From Epiperipatus broadwayi (Eukaryota; Onychophora; Udeonychophora; Euonychophora; Peripatidae), in contig JAQFVV010000142.1 in assembly GCA_028023455.1 (NCBI GenBank), forward strand, positions 1,621,941 through 1,685,940: a stretch of DNA of 64,000 nucleotides. Reading direction: 5' to 3'. A model generated the notes under the pieces. The model was not told where the DNA came from and made no database searches. It worked only from the letters and a program-made list of their open reading frames with translations. Both the position numbers and the translations under genes were made by a program. Positions 1-12,347 of the stretch are shown piece by piece. The stretch's first letter is position 1. Each line of letters starts with the position of its first letter.

Positions 1-907
1 ATGTAAATTGACTTCATAAATAATGTAATGTGCACCAAAAGTATCATTCATGGGATACATTGAGTATATTCCTATATATATATATTTTAACAATTTTATT
101 ATAATATTTGGCTAATGATGAAATATAAAGATCCCTTTATTTGCATTGTAAATTCCTGTTTCACTATATATATTATACCGAGACAAAGTCGGTATATGTA
201 AACACACACACACTCAAGCAATGTAAAATACTCTATTTTATTTTCTTACAACTTATGATAAAAAATAGATATAGTTTTCTTTCCATACTTTCTAAAATAC
301 ACTTGTAAAATAAAATATTAATATGTCTAATTAAATAGTTTAAGGCTTTAACATAATTTACTAAAATAATATTCTCTAAAAAATGAAAAATAATATGCCA
401 TTATAAATATCAATAAATAATTTATACTTGTATATGCCGCGGGGGTAATTAAAAAGGGATATTTTAAATTATAATTGTAGTAAAAGTAAAAGCTTATAGA
501 AATGATTTTGAGAAAGATTAAATGCTCGACTTTTAGCTAATGTAAATTACATTGTTCTCGTAAGACACGCACACACGTATGCATCCAAGGTGTGAATGAA
601 TATAAGTTTGTTAACTGAGATTGCAATATGAGATTGCCTAAACATAAGATTGCCTTAAGCACATGGATTGAGTAGGACACGGACCCCAACGACAACTCTA
701 AGAACATGGAACTCTGGGGGGAGATTCGATCCTCAGATAAGATCCAACCCATATAAATATCAAGCAAAATCTAGAGAAAAAAAAATGTTAAGAGAAGCTA
801 AGTCAAATTGTCAATTTTTTGTTCAATTTTCTCAAAATTCAATTTAATTCAAAATACTTCGTTTGTGCTATCCGTTTTCAAGATGATCGATATGAAATTA
901 ATATTTA
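1..907. other. AT-rich non-coding spacer
   Basis: No supportable gene. The stretch holds short TA and CA runs. A locally GC-richer part at about 570-760 includes CACACACGTATGCATCC and a repeated GATTGC-type motif, which resembles parts of the interspersed repeats seen near 7.6 and 45.5 kb, but the match is too weak to classify. Confidence 0.5.
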
Positions 908-961
908 GAGCGTCGACTGTCATGAGGGGCTAGGAAACCCTTCAGTGATTGATCGACGCTC
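908..961. other. GC-rich imperfect hairpin
   Basis: The outer stem pairs GAGCGTCGA (908-916) with TCGACGCTC (953-961), a perfect 9-bp helix. Inside it, TCATGAGGG can pair with CCCTTCAGTGA with one or two bulges around a loop containing CTAGGAAA. The base composition is far richer in GC than the surroundings. CCGCCACCA follows directly at 961-969, reminiscent of a tRNA-like 3' end, but no full tRNA fold was found. A hammerhead ribozyme was considered: a GAAA is present but the CTGATGA core is absent. It is likely part of a decayed mobile element or a structured RNA. Confidence 0.4.
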
Positions 962-1925
962 CGCCACCAGAACATCTCCGTCGCTATGAATACTTAATAA
1001 TATTACCATCTAAAATTAGTGCTCCAACCAGTTCAATAATGTTCCGTGAAATACATGAATCATCCTGATTTATTACGCTCAACTTTAAAAGAAATGAACA
1101 ACCTCCTTATGGAAAACATCATCTCCCATGTTCAAACCTCCACTTAATTAGAAGCAGCGGAAGAATAAGCCAAAATCCTAGGTAAACACTTTATTTTTTT
1201 TTATGCTTTCATTCATTCCATACGTAAACTTTTAAAAAAAGGCAATCTCATAATTAACTAACTTTGATTTCGTAAATTAAACTATAAAATATTCCGTAAT
1301 TCATTATATTTAAAAACTTATTATTGTAACTTATTATTGTAATCTCAACCTTCGTAAAATCAAACACTATGCAATTCCTAAAATTTAAATCTCAGGACTT
1401 TTCAAATATGAACTTTGACCCTAATTATTATCCTATAATTTATAACACTTACCTTCAAAAAATGTAAAAAAAAAAAAAAAGGAAATTTATATTCTATCAT
1501 CCATATTTTATGATATATAATATGTTCTTTTCTGTGCGAGTGCGTAAATGCGTGTGTGTGCGTGTAAATAAAACTTTTAACCAATGTGCTTTTTTTTTAT
1601 ATTCAATAAATTTGTTCAGTATTTAAACAAGTCGAGCATTTCTCAAATCATTTCCTATAATTAAATCTTTATTCTATTTTTCGTCTTGATTATTAATAAA
1701 GTTAGCATTTATTCATATAGTTAATTATATTACTTTATATTTATCTTTCTTAAACCTTGTTGCTTTTTTAAAATGTCATTTACAAACATCATGCCGTAAG
1801 TCACGATGTTTATTTATTTATTTATTCCGTAGTTAAGATAGATTTAAGAGTTGGGAGGGCCTATTATAAAATATAAATAAATGTCAATAAGTTGTAAATA
1901 TAGCTGGAGTAAATAATTCTACCGG
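962..1925. other. AT-rich non-coding spacer
   Basis: No gene recognised. It contains A/T homopolymers (a poly-A near 1466-1480 and poly-T runs) and a short GTGTGTGCGTG tract near 1550. The reading frames here are short and low-complexity. Confidence 0.5.
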
Positions 1926-2380
1926 ACGGTATGATATAGGGGGGATGATCTTATAAGCTTCTAATTGTTTAGAGATATAAACGAATAATCGTATTGGTCC
2001 CAAATAACCAATGACCCGGTCCAATGCTTGGATCGATCAGTTAGTTAATCAAGCGTCTTCTCCATTGGTTATCATAGCGTCTTTTACCAGAATAGTAATT
2101 TTGAAAACAATTACATCGCGACCCTGAGCGACCCTATTGGTCCATGCTGGGAGTTTGAGCTTGTGGGCGGGATTAGACTTCGAAATCGTTTTGATATGAC
2201 GTAAGGTGATGCGAGAAGTTAAATTATAATTAAATCATCGTATCTGGCGCCCCCTTGTATTGATAGTGAACAGTTATCGATAGAAGAAAATAAATAAAGC
2301 TTTACGCTATGTCATGTTTGTTTCGGAGTTCACAATCCCTATATGATCGGTTGAGTAGGCGGCCGGTTACAATATATATA
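1926..2380. repeat. GC-richer LTR-like remnant
   Basis: A compositional island in the AT-rich sequence. It carries several CCAAT boxes on both strands (for example ATTGGTCCCAAATAACCAAT near 2000-2020, and ATTGGTTATC and ATTGGTCC farther on). TGGCGCCCCC lies at 2245-2254, resembling the start of a Lys-type primer-binding site, and AATAAATAAAGC near 2290 could be a poly(A) signal. Its far edge, CCGGTTACA followed by (TA)n, equals the minus-strand LTR edge of the element at 56-62 kb. A solo or truncated LTR is the best guess; no second LTR or coding region was found. Direct observation is limited to the motifs; the classification is inference. Confidence 0.3.
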
Positions 2381-2398
2381 TATATATATATATATTGT
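2371..2398. repeat. (TA)n microsatellite
   Basis: A run of alternating TA directly follows the CCGGTTACA edge. The tract plus flanks GTTACAATAT and ATATTGTAA is palindromic. Confidence 0.8.
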
Positions 2399-4120
2399 AA
2401 TGATCATATTTGTACATTCATGCAACAAAATCCAAAGTTTTGGCAAATTAAACTAAAGCTGATCCAGATAAGGGGTTGCAACCTTGAATTGGACCACACT
2501 TCAATTCCTTTACCAGCACTTCATTATTTAATACCCTATGGATGACATATGTGAGGTTACACTCAGTCTCAATTTAATTTGTGAGCTGGCATAGAACAGG
2601 TGGAACATGAGACTTGAAAATGACTGATTAACTACTAATAATAGTGATTAAACACACTTATGGCTAAATAAATAAATGCATATAAATTAACATGCTATTA
2701 ATAAATTAGAGTTGATTTGAAGTTATTTGAAGTAGATTGCAAGAGATACACAAAACATAATTATAATTTAAATATTTTCAATAAATAATATAAGCAAATT
2801 AATGTAAAAACAAATAGATGTGCATTGGTTAAGTCTTACATGTGCAGATGTTATAACAATGATGAGCTAATTTGGGTTACAGGAATCTCAACTTTTAGAA
2901 TGCACTTTTAATATATAATTATTATAATTTATTACCTGCAATTAATATTCATGTCTATAGGTATACTATGCCAACTATTCTGGGTTTGCTATGGAAGCTA
3001 AATCTAACAGAGATGTTATATGGTAAAACTTAATTTATTCATATATATTATGAGCAGTAAATACACTCCATATGCAGATTACTTAAGTAAACTAGATTTC
3101 ACACATTCAGACTAATGCTGAATTTTAATAATAATAGGGCAGAACAAACTGGTGATTGTAGCAGAGGTTCTTGTACTATGGTGCTAAATTATAAAATAAG
3201 GGTTGTGGTACAAATGTATAATCATTCACTGGATTCAGCACCAAATACTCAGTTTCCTTGGATCATACAACTTGCTAGCATAATAAAACATTAGTTTGGG
3301 TATTGAAGCAGCACTACAATTGATTTCTGGATTCTCATGTTTCAGTTCTAAGGTGGCAATCTGAACTAAATAATTGTTGGCATATAAACCATAAGCCTAT
3401 TTTAACAAAGAAAGCATAGCAAAGTACAATACATGTATAGTGTTTAGTAAAAACACATTGTAATGCTTACTAAAGAATATTAATATTAAAATTAAATTTA
3501 AATCTAATGCGCAAAATACTATAGTTTCATTCTGAGAAACTACCTTACTCCAGTTTTCAATTAGCATACTTTAAACATGATAAGAGTGGTTTCTCTAAAA
3601 CAATCTAATTTAGTAATAATAAACCTGCATGCTTCATCTAATAAACTAGGGATGAGAAAAGCATATTTCGGGGCTTAATTAATAATTATTAATATGCTTT
3701 TTAAATAACACCTCTGCTATTATCTAACTATACATATATATGATTAATTCTCAAATCTCAATGATGAGCTAGTGCATAATAGCCTAAATAACATACATAT
3801 AAAAAATTTATTTATAAGATTACTTATATTATTTTGAAGAAATACATAGATTCGTAGTATTATTAAAACAAAGATTTATATATACACTTTATTTCATATA
3901 TATTTAACTACGGTATTTATTATTAATATTATTTAAAATTAATATTAAAGATGTATTATACATTATAAATTCAATGTGAAAAATTCCATTGTCTATATAG
4001 AATTATAACTTTAATTAAAAATCTTAATGATTTGTGGTATAAACTTTAATCTTCGATTAATATTAGAGATGAGGAAGGCTACTGTTGAAAATTGCAATTG
4101 TAATTACCAGTTACTTTTTT
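2399..4120. other. AT-rich spacer, nothing recognised
   Basis: No gene, RNA gene or classifiable repeat. Composition is slightly less extreme between about 2450 and 3420, which may hold an old, unrecognised interspersed repeat. From 3600 on it is ordinary AT-rich sequence. Confidence 0.45.
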
Positions 4121-4124
4121 TTAT

Positions 4125-4225
4125 ATGTGTCATACCATCAGCCGGGAAGTGAACCCACTAACCCGGGACAACTGCTTGTAAGGCAGCTGTGCTGATCTCT
4201 CGACCACCAACGCTTGTTTTTTTTT
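4125..4225 (-). repeat. tRNA-derived SINE copy 1
   Basis: Read on the minus strand, the sequence is tRNA-like. It has an A-box-like GGTGGTCGAGAGATCAGC, an anticodon-stem-like CTGCCTTACAAGCAG and a B-box-like GGGTTCACTTCCC, with matching acceptor-like ends (GCGTTGG and CCGGCTGATG). A poly-T on the + strand (poly-A on the element strand) lies at each side. The same unit recurs at 36.99, 39.86, 41.04 and 45.20 kb, so it is an interspersed repeat, not a single tRNA gene. Pol III transcription is expected for this class. Confidence 0.8.
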
Positions 4226-6683
4226 GTTTATTTGTTTGTTTAAAAAAAAAAAGAGAGGTAAATAAATTTCATCTGTTAAATAAATCAACTTTAAATTAGG
4301 ATAACTTAAAATTTTGAAAATCTCTATGGCCTAAACTAAAATAAATAGGCTTTTAAGGAGAGTCTTCAATTTTAAATTATCTATATTATACACATGGGTG
4401 CGTGTGTACTAATAAAATTATATAGTTATCCAATTTTTCAATAATTGATGTAAGTTATTAATACTAGTAATTGGGAGGTATATAATAGGAAAAGTAATAG
4501 TAGTATTGATAAAGGTAAGGAAATTATGTAATCTGTGTTTAATAAAACTAATCACGTAATTTTAGTTTTATTATTGTAATTTTGTCAGCTTATAGTAAAT
4601 TGAGGTAGCGACTAGACAACAGTACTTTTACTTGCCTATTTATGGACTAGACCTTTTGATGAAAGTTCAAGGCTCTGAGTTAGACCCTGAATATTTTGGT
4701 TTGTATGTATATAAGAGGTAAGAGCTTAGTAAATTGAATAAAGTTTTATGCTATAGTATTCTTAAATAATACCTCATTTAGGTTAACGTCTAACTGAGAA
4801 AATAAGAGTTCCAGTTTGCTTCATCAAACTGGTGGCACTCAACACATATACTGTGCAGGGACTACAACAAACCATCACAATATATACATATGATTCAAAA
4901 TTAATTATTTCCAGAAAGAAAAAATAAATAAAATTTAAACTTTGACTGCTGATTAAAAAGGTTGGACTCTTTCCCCAAATCATAAAATAGTATTTATTTA
5001 GCATTTCAAATCAATTATAATTTAAATAAACACTTGATATCTAAAATATGAACCACAAAGCATGATTAAGTTTGAGGTGTTTTTTTATTTGACAAAATCA
5101 TAAATAATAATGGATATCAATATTTCATTTTGCAATATTTTATTGTGTGACAAAAATCTCAATTTATTATCTTGAAGTTTTATAAATTGATAGATCTATC
5201 AAATATTTTACAACTTTCAGATCTATTTTAATACAAGATAAAATGTTTTTATAGATATATTAAATAACCTCCATACTACCCCATTCTTTTTAAATACATA
5301 TAAATAAAGATACAAGAAAAGACAAATGACCCCAAAGATGCATTTCATGCTGAACCAGCACTCATCAGTTGACCCAGGTCACTACCTCCCATATATATCT
5401 TTATTATATGAAGAGTATTTATCTATAGTAAATTGTTACATTTTTATTTACCATTGTCAAACTCTGTCCACATTTGTCTTTTATTGTATATTTATTTATA
5501 TGAATATCTTAATTTATATGAAATCTAAAAAGAATGGGGAAGTGTGGTGGTGGTTTAATATATCTATAAAGATATTAAACATGGGAAAGAGAAATGTGAA
5601 TAACTCCATGTGTGTGTATGTTTAAAATTAAAAAATTAGATATATTAATCTTTAACTGAGGTTGAAAGTTTATATCTGTGTTAGAGATAATCTTTAATTT
5701 AGAAAATGATTAGTAACAATCATTAGAATATTTATCTTGATGGATGGTGTCAAAGTTGTGAGTGGAGTGAGTTTGACAATGGCAAATAAAAATGTAACAA
5801 GATAAAATGTGTATTTATGTGCATGTGTATATATATGCAAAAACATATATGTGTGTTTGAGGATGACAATAGTAGTAGTTGAAAATAGGGAATAGTTGTG
5901 CCATTCTCAAATTACATTGCATTTCAAGTACAAGAGATCTTTAACTAATCATACAAACAAATATTTTAATAAACAATACACTTCGTATTAAATTTACTTT
6001 GCCATTCCAATCAAAACATAATGAATATTCAATACTGAATATGAAAAGCTTACTGTGAGTGATTCAAACATAAATTCATGAATATGTGAAACAATATTTC
6101 CAGCATTTATGTATTTGGATGTAATATTAAAAATATTGCTAAAAGAAATTATGACTTAAACCCAAATTCCAACATACTAATAAAAATAAATAGTAGCAAA
6201 ACAAGCTCTGACTTACTGTTCACTAATGTACTACCAAGAACCATGTTTGACTATGTTTAATAAATCATAAGTAAGCAAAGATAAAATTTATTATATGGAA
6301 AATATTAACAAAATACAAATATGTTTTATCATATATACTTTAAAAATTTATTTCACACGTTTGAGTTTTACAATGAATTATCAATAGTAATAATAATGTG
6401 TATAAAATGTTCTTTTAATTTTAATGAAAAAAATTAGATATATTTTATATTAATATTTATTTACAAACTTTTACATAAATTTCAATGTATTTTTTTTTAA
6501 TTAAATAGTAATTTTAACGTTAAACTAGGGGTATCATAATAAAATAATAATAATCAAAAAAGTATTTGTATTTTATAAAATGTGAATATAATTAATATCT
6601 AATTAAGATATCCAATATATCAGTGTATATATAAATATCTATATTATATTTAAGGTTTTCATGGTTATATGATGTAAATAAAG
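4226..6683. other. AT-rich spacer, nothing recognised
   Basis: No supportable gene. A less AT-rich block near 4590-4760 (with GGTAGCGACTAGACAAC) ends in TTGAATAAAGTTTTATG, resembling the AATAAAG-type 3' ends of retroelements in this window, but no body was identified. The longest open frame here (5326-5625, 99 codons) has no recognisable domain. Confidence 0.45.
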
Positions 6684-6832
6684 TAGTTTTGGGGTTAAAC
6701 TATTTTTGCTTATTTCCCAATGCTTTGATGAAATAGCATCCACTTTCAAATTTTGCTTGACAATGGTGGATGCTATTTCATTGGAAGATTGGGAAGTAAG
6801 CAAAAATAACACATGGTTTAACCCAAAAACTA
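6684..6832. mobile_element. Foldback / MITE-like palindrome
   Basis: A 149-bp near-perfect inverted repeat. The left arm (6684-6742) begins TAGTTTTGGGGTTAAAC and ends ATAGCATCCAC. The right arm (about 6766-6832), read in reverse complement, begins TAGTTTTTGGGTTAAAC and ends ATAGCATCCAC. The spacer is about 24 bp. TA lies at both outer ends, compatible with a TA target-site duplication of the mariner type. Transcribed, it would make a stem of more than 50 bp, so a small-RNA precursor is an alternative. No transposase is present, so it would be non-autonomous. The open frames crossing it on both strands are by-products of the palindrome. Confidence 0.65.
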
Positions 6833-6976
6833 TTATATATATATATGTGTGTGTGTGTGTGAATAATAAATTATTCAATATGTTTGATATTATTATTAGC
6901 CAATCAAATCCTTCAGATTTGCAATATACTTCTCTAAAGCTTGATGCATATTCTGAATTATCATTTTATAAAAAAT

Positions 6977-7090
6977 GTTAGAAGATTGATCTCTTTCATA
7001 AAGTATTATATATATATATTTCATAAAAGAAATGTTAGAAGATTGATCTCTTCAACCCGGTATTATATATATATATTTCATAAAAGAAAT
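6977..7090. repeat. Tandem duplication, about 55-60 bp unit
   Basis: Two nearly identical direct copies of a unit with GTTAGAAGATTGATCTCTT followed by TATTATATATATATATTTCATAAAAGAAAT. They differ where the first reads TCATAAAG and the second CAACCCGG. Confidence 0.8.
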
Positions 7091-8430
7091 TTATTTTTCT
7101 AAGATGACCTGGAGATTTAAAGAACACATACATTCATTCAAAAAAAATTCAGATTTTTTATTTAAATGACTAAAATATTATCAATTTTAGCATAGATGTT
7201 CATATATTTTAAATTTTCCACTTAGCTAATGAGATTAAAATTGTTTTATGAAATACAACTATAGTGAAAGAGATTGGTCTAGAAGATTACATGATGATAG
7301 TTCAGTATTTTTAAGAAGATATGGGGGAGTCTGTAGCAAATCTAGATTTGATTGGTTATAGACATTTATGAAATACTTTAGTCAACTACATATCTCTTAT
7401 ATTTTCATATTTTCTAAATCATTTTATATTTTAAAAAATTATGAATTAACCTAATTTATTATGGTACATGAATATTAAATAATTGCTCTCTCAGTCTGCA
7501 TTCAGAATGGGTTATATTTAACTGTTTAAGGAGATTTATTTAAACTTCTTTGTATCAATGATTGCAATCTCCGTGGTCAGGTTGCAATCTTTAGTATCTA
7601 TATAAATATATACAACCGTAAATAATGATGGAATTCCATCTTTATTGCTAAAAGGAGATTGCCTTGAGAACACTTTCAGATTGTTGATTGCTATTGATAT
7701 TGGGATTGTCTAAGTGTTGACTATTTTCTAATGATTATATATATATATATATACACACAAATAAATCAAGGCATATGCCACACGAGCTAATTTAACAAGC
7801 TTATATATATATATTGTGGTGGTAAAAATTGATGTGTATGCAACCATATGATTTATAATTACTAATGGTCACCACCAGACTAAAGCCTGGAACCAAACTC
7901 AAGGAATAGTCTCATTAATCATTTTTAAAAAGCCGGTAATAAGCAATTATATATATCATAATAAATAAATTGTTTATGTGCACAAACACCCAGCACAGGT
8001 AAACCTTTTTTAAACAATGCTATGTTGATGAACTTTAAGAGTTGGAAATAATAATTAACTTTAAATAATAATGTAAGTACTAGTTTAAAAAACAATCCAA
8101 CGGAGTGATTCGATCATTATTTTAACTCTCTACACAAAAACTCTCTACACAAATTACTCTCTTTCACAACTTAAAGCCAAATTTTATAATCGATTATTAC
8201 AAAAATTAAATCTATCTCTAGATTAACATTATATGTAGCAGAATATATTATAACATTCCTAAGAGATATATGCATACTGCCTAGAATAACATTTAGTTGG
8301 CAATAACTCCAGGATATGAGCTAGCAAAATTAAATAGACATAGATTAAATGACTTAACCCTATTAAAAAGATCCATCCTTATTTTAAATGGTGCCTAAGT
8401 GCATATATAAAAATGGTATTAACTAGTAAT
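7091..8430. other. AT-rich spacer with an interspersed repeat at 7560-7760
   Basis: No gene. The part at about 7620-7720 (TTTATTGCTAAAAGGAGATTG, then TTGCTATTGATATTGGGATTG) is similar to 45560-45650 (TTTATTGTTAAAAGGAAATTG, then TTGTTATTGATATTGGGAATT). Both are followed by a TA run, so this is a dispersed repeat of unknown class. The remainder is AT-rich with TA runs at 7735-7753 and 7802-7813. Confidence 0.45.
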
Positions 8431-8538
8431 AACAAATCTCCCGCCAACAAATCGTATTAAGAAAACTAGCAAACTTATGAGATCTTTACCACTCACATCA
8501 AACTTCGAACCCGGGCCAAAGCACTTAGTGAATCACTA

Positions 8539-8937
8539 ATGGAAAATGAAACTATATACTTACAAAATGAAGCAAAACAACTGCCAAACATAGATACTAA
8601 TCAAGCAAATAAAATGGCAATAGAAATAATGGATACCACCACGCAGTGTTTTTCAGTAATTAAAAACACACCTCTGGAGAGCAAAAGAATTCAAGAAAAA
8701 ATAAAAACAAATGATCTGGAATTTAGCCAATTAAATATAATTGATGAAAACATGGAAATGGATTCAAACTCTCAAAATTCAAAAGATTTTGAAAACCTCA
8801 GCAATAGTGATCTGAAAAACGAATATATGCAGAACCAAAAAACAACACTAACTCCCATTCAAACAAGAAAAACATACAAAAGGAAGGAAATGAAAGTCAC
8901 ACACTTTGGTAAAATTGAGCAGCACCCTCCACATTAA
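8539..8937 (+). pseudogene. LINE copy 1 ORF1, C-terminal part
   Basis: An open frame of 132 codons. The translation is acidic, Asn/Gln-rich and low in structure, and ends with a basic patch (KTYKRKE). Position just before the endonuclease and the acidic-then-basic make-up match the C-terminal part of ORF1 in LINE copy 2. No zinc knuckle is present, so the N-terminal half is lost or unrecognisable. The start codon is only the first ATG of the open stretch and not necessarily authentic. ORF1 proteins of LINEs bind the element RNA; that function is inferred from position alone. Confidence 0.5.
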
Positions 8938-8942
8938 CCAAC

Positions 8943-9560
8943 ATGAAAATAAAAATAGCGGCAGTGAACTCCACAAAAAAATTACAAATTAATAAATGGA
9001 TACAGACATTGCAAACCAGTATATTGGGTCTACTAGAAACAAAAATATATAATGGATTCCACATCAACCCAGCTATATATATGAGTAAACTTGATTTTTG
9101 TGCATGTTCTAGTAACACATCAGCACCATTAAGTGGGACAGGTATATTTATCAGCTAAGAATGTCCCTTCTCATCATTTAAGATAATTTTCATAGACTCT
9201 TCTTTTGATCACTACTTTTAATCACAGACGTTTTTCAATTAACATTATATTTGTATATATTTCCTTCCGGTCCTATTATAATTAACAGAATAATTTTAAC
9301 CATTGATTCTCTTTTAATGTCCAATCCCTACCTACTATACTTGCTGGGGATTTTAATAAGAGCTACCAGAAGTTTTCTGTAAAATGGATAAATAAACTTG
9401 CAAACCCACTTATGATCTGTGAGGGTTTTCTTTTACCCCACTCAGTGTCTTTTTATAACAAATATCACAGCACACTCATAGATCTAATAATCTATTCTCC
9501 AATGTTACATCATTCAATCAAAGTAAGTCTCTCTCTCCCCACATAATCTGATCCATCTGC
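8943..9560 (+). pseudogene. LINE copy 1 endonuclease domain remnant
   Basis: This is a remnant of the apurinic-type (exonuclease-endonuclease-phosphatase) domain that nicks target DNA. The first 71 codons show the N-terminal motif region with LGLLETKIY, where the conserved Glu is expected, and SGTGIFIS. It stops near 9157. Downstream, in another frame, AGDFN is encoded at 9343-9357, followed by the STLIDLIIYSP-type motif near 9475. Each motif aligns in order with LINE copy 2 (VIETQIY, GTGIII, GDFN, SLIDLVF). Stops and frame changes make it non-functional. Confidence 0.75.
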
Positions 9561-10519
9561 ACAAATAATAAAATTAAATTTGAGCACATACCACAACAGA
9601 GTCACTAACATAGAAAAGACAATATGGATACTCCTACCAGACAACACTCAGAGTTCCTCTACTCAGAAATATACATCTTGGATAAATAAGATCAATCAGA
9701 TGCAACTTGACCCAATTTCAAAATACATAGCATATACACACACTCTCATTTAATCCCAAATCATATTACTCAAAAATCAACTTCCCTTTCTAAACTAATA
9801 GTTAGCATATGAATTACACAAAAAAAAATGTCATGTCAAAAACAGTAACTCACAAACGAGCAAATATAATAAAGCTGACATAGTGATATAATCAAACATG
9901 CAATAAACTAAAGCAATATCTAGCAATTAAAAATAAAATTATTTAACACAGCAACACACATGGACTGATGGGTTTTGGGCTATCCATCCATGAATGGAGT
10001 TCCCATAACACTGAAATGGGATGGTAAAATCACAGCTGGACACAATATGATACAACCAATCATGAGGAAATTTTTTTGAAAAAACAGAAACAGAGACATC
10101 TTTTGGAATCTCAGATTTTGCACTCATGCTAGCATCAATCCCCAAGTATAAGCCACCCAGAAACACCCGAAATCCAATAATTTGTATTGTCACATCTCAG
10201 ACAATTTACAAATGCATACCTGTGCCAGCATGCAAATCAACTATCACAAAAGCTATACAATATACACAGGCTATACCCAGTTTAAATGGTCCTCTTCATT
10301 AAAAAGAAAGCACCAATTAACACAGTTTCTAATCTGTGACCAATCTCAATGGAGCTTTGGGAATAAAAATTCTGGGTAAAAGTTTTAAAAGAAAAAAACT
10401 GAATGATATATAATGTCAATATTATCAGAACATTAGTATGCAAGAAGGGGTTCATCAACAAATCAAGCAGCACTAATATATACAAAACAATCATTAAGTC
10501 AATAATTAAAATAAAAAAA

Positions 10520-11400
10520 AATATGCCTCAATGATTGTGCAGTTAGATTTCGAAAGTATGTTTGATTTAGTGCCAATCAAAACACTACTAATTCAACTTA
10601 AAACAACAGAAATACCACACAAAATCTTATATACAATCACCAATTTGCTACTAAACAGAAAAATTCACATCACACTCAATGGATGACCCAGACAATCAAT
10701 CACTCAAGGATCTCTATTCAGTATACTTTTATTTACATTACATTTATATTCCTTGCTAGAGCAAATTAAAAAAATCAAAGGGATTCATATTAACACACCA
10801 ACACAAATATACCATGTATTATAGCTTATATGGATGATGTTACAGTATTTCTACAATAAAAAAAAACAATTACACATACTTCAGGAAATCATAAAAGATT
10901 ATATAGCAAAGTTCAGGTTAAAAATCAACACCAATAAATCAACTGCATGAGCAATATTTAGTGGTAAATTACACACAGAGATATATCAAGAAAAAATCTA
11001 GTATGTTTTGGGTTTCCCTTTCCACTTGGGGATGAATCAAATGAGAAAGAAAATACAAAACAAACTTATAGTAGAAGCAGAAATAATCATCTAATCACTC
11101 TCCAAATCATATCATCTCAATCTACTCAAATGTATCATTATATAATCAACTTATTGTGACAAAAATCACCTACAATCTGGTAATAATAAATTTCACAAAA
11201 TCATTTACTACAGGAATTAACTCTCTATGCAACAAGCTACTATGGAAAAGAAAAGTACTAGCCATCTCAAAAAAACAACAACTAAACCACCCTACAAAAA
11301 ATGGGATGGTCTTGAGCTGTATGCAATATCAGTGTTTCACACTCCAAAACAGCAAATCTTATTATAGTCATATTTAAATATTTTTCCAGGCAATAATAGA
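10520..11400 (+). pseudogene. LINE copy 1 reverse transcriptase remnant
   Basis: Fragments in order: VQLDFESMFD (catalytic Asp motif A, about 10540-10570), ITQGSLFSILLF (motif B, near 10700), and YMDD at 10827-10838 followed by VTVFLQ (motif C). The thumb begins near LKINTNKSTA. Internal stops occur at several points, including just after the YMDD motif. The order and sequence agree with LINE copy 2. The C-terminal part near 11156-11377 includes the NKLLWKRK segment matching RKLLWGK in copy 2. Confidence 0.8.
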
Positions 11401-11689
11401 AATACTCACTCATTGGCCTCCCTCCAGATATAACTACATATCTACCCTGCTTGAGATATGTGGACCCATAAGAAACAATATAACACTAAAAAACACAAAT
11501 AAATACACATATTGGCAAATACAAAATATATTGTTCCAGACCAAGCATTGAATAACCAACCCACAGAACTGGGAATAAATAATGGTCAACTGTTAAGAAA
11601 ATTCAAAAAATGCTGCTTACAACCAATTTGTTTTTGTTTTTATTATCTAACTTAACCTGAAGGCCTTTATTTGGTATAAAATATTCTAC

Positions 11690-12049
11690 ACAAATATTGA
11701 TCCACTATGTATGCTATGTCATAGAAAGGAAGAAATACAAACCCATTTTTTTTGTGACCATCTAGCCCAAGAAAACATACAACTAAAGATACAGAACAAC
11801 TATAGACAAAATGGTAGCACAATAGGCAACTTACTAGATGTATACAAAAAATCAACAATACCAATAATACATGCAACCATCTTCAGCTTATATGCATACT
11901 GGTGCACCCATAGCACATTCACATTTGGAAACAATCAAAAAGATGCCCCAACACCTTGCTACAACAAATTAAAAAAACTTAAGGATAGAGACAGTATTCT
12001 TGCACCACAGGACATTTTTGTGGCAACATGGCCTTCAAAATGCACTTAG
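11690..12049 (+). pseudogene. LINE copy 1 C-terminal Cys/His region
   Basis: It encodes CMLCHRKEEIQTHFFC from 11708, a CCHC pattern like the zf-RVT domain found after many LINE reverse transcriptases. About 50 residues later comes LYAYWCTHSTF with FGNNQKDAPTP and a final KLKDRDSIL. The same WCT signature occurs in LINE copy 2 (LYALWCTRYKF) and in the fragment at 49 kb, which makes it a good family marker. The open stretch ends at a stop at 12047-12049. Confidence 0.75.
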
Positions 12050-12284
12050 CATTATGACAAAGACTGATATTCATGAAAAATAAATTTAAAAAATGATATC
12101 AGCTAATGCAATCTCATTGATGGCCAATCATCATAACCATGAATGTTTTTTACTTTTGTTGAATAAGGTATTTTTCAGAATCAAGAACTAAACCAATATT
12201 AAAAATATTTTTTTCCTATAAGTATATGTAACTCAACTGTAACCTCATTTGATGTAAACCATTGATACTCAATAAAGTATGTTT

Positions 12285-12298
12285 TGAAGAAGAAGAAA

Positions 12299-12347
<49 letters not shown>

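Noticed and set aside
908-961. Hammerhead ribozyme
   Set aside because: The CTGATGA core is absent although a GAAA is present in the loop.
4125-4225. Functional tRNA gene
   Set aside because: Five diverged copies with A-rich tails, indels in the anticodon region and a target duplication identify a SINE family.
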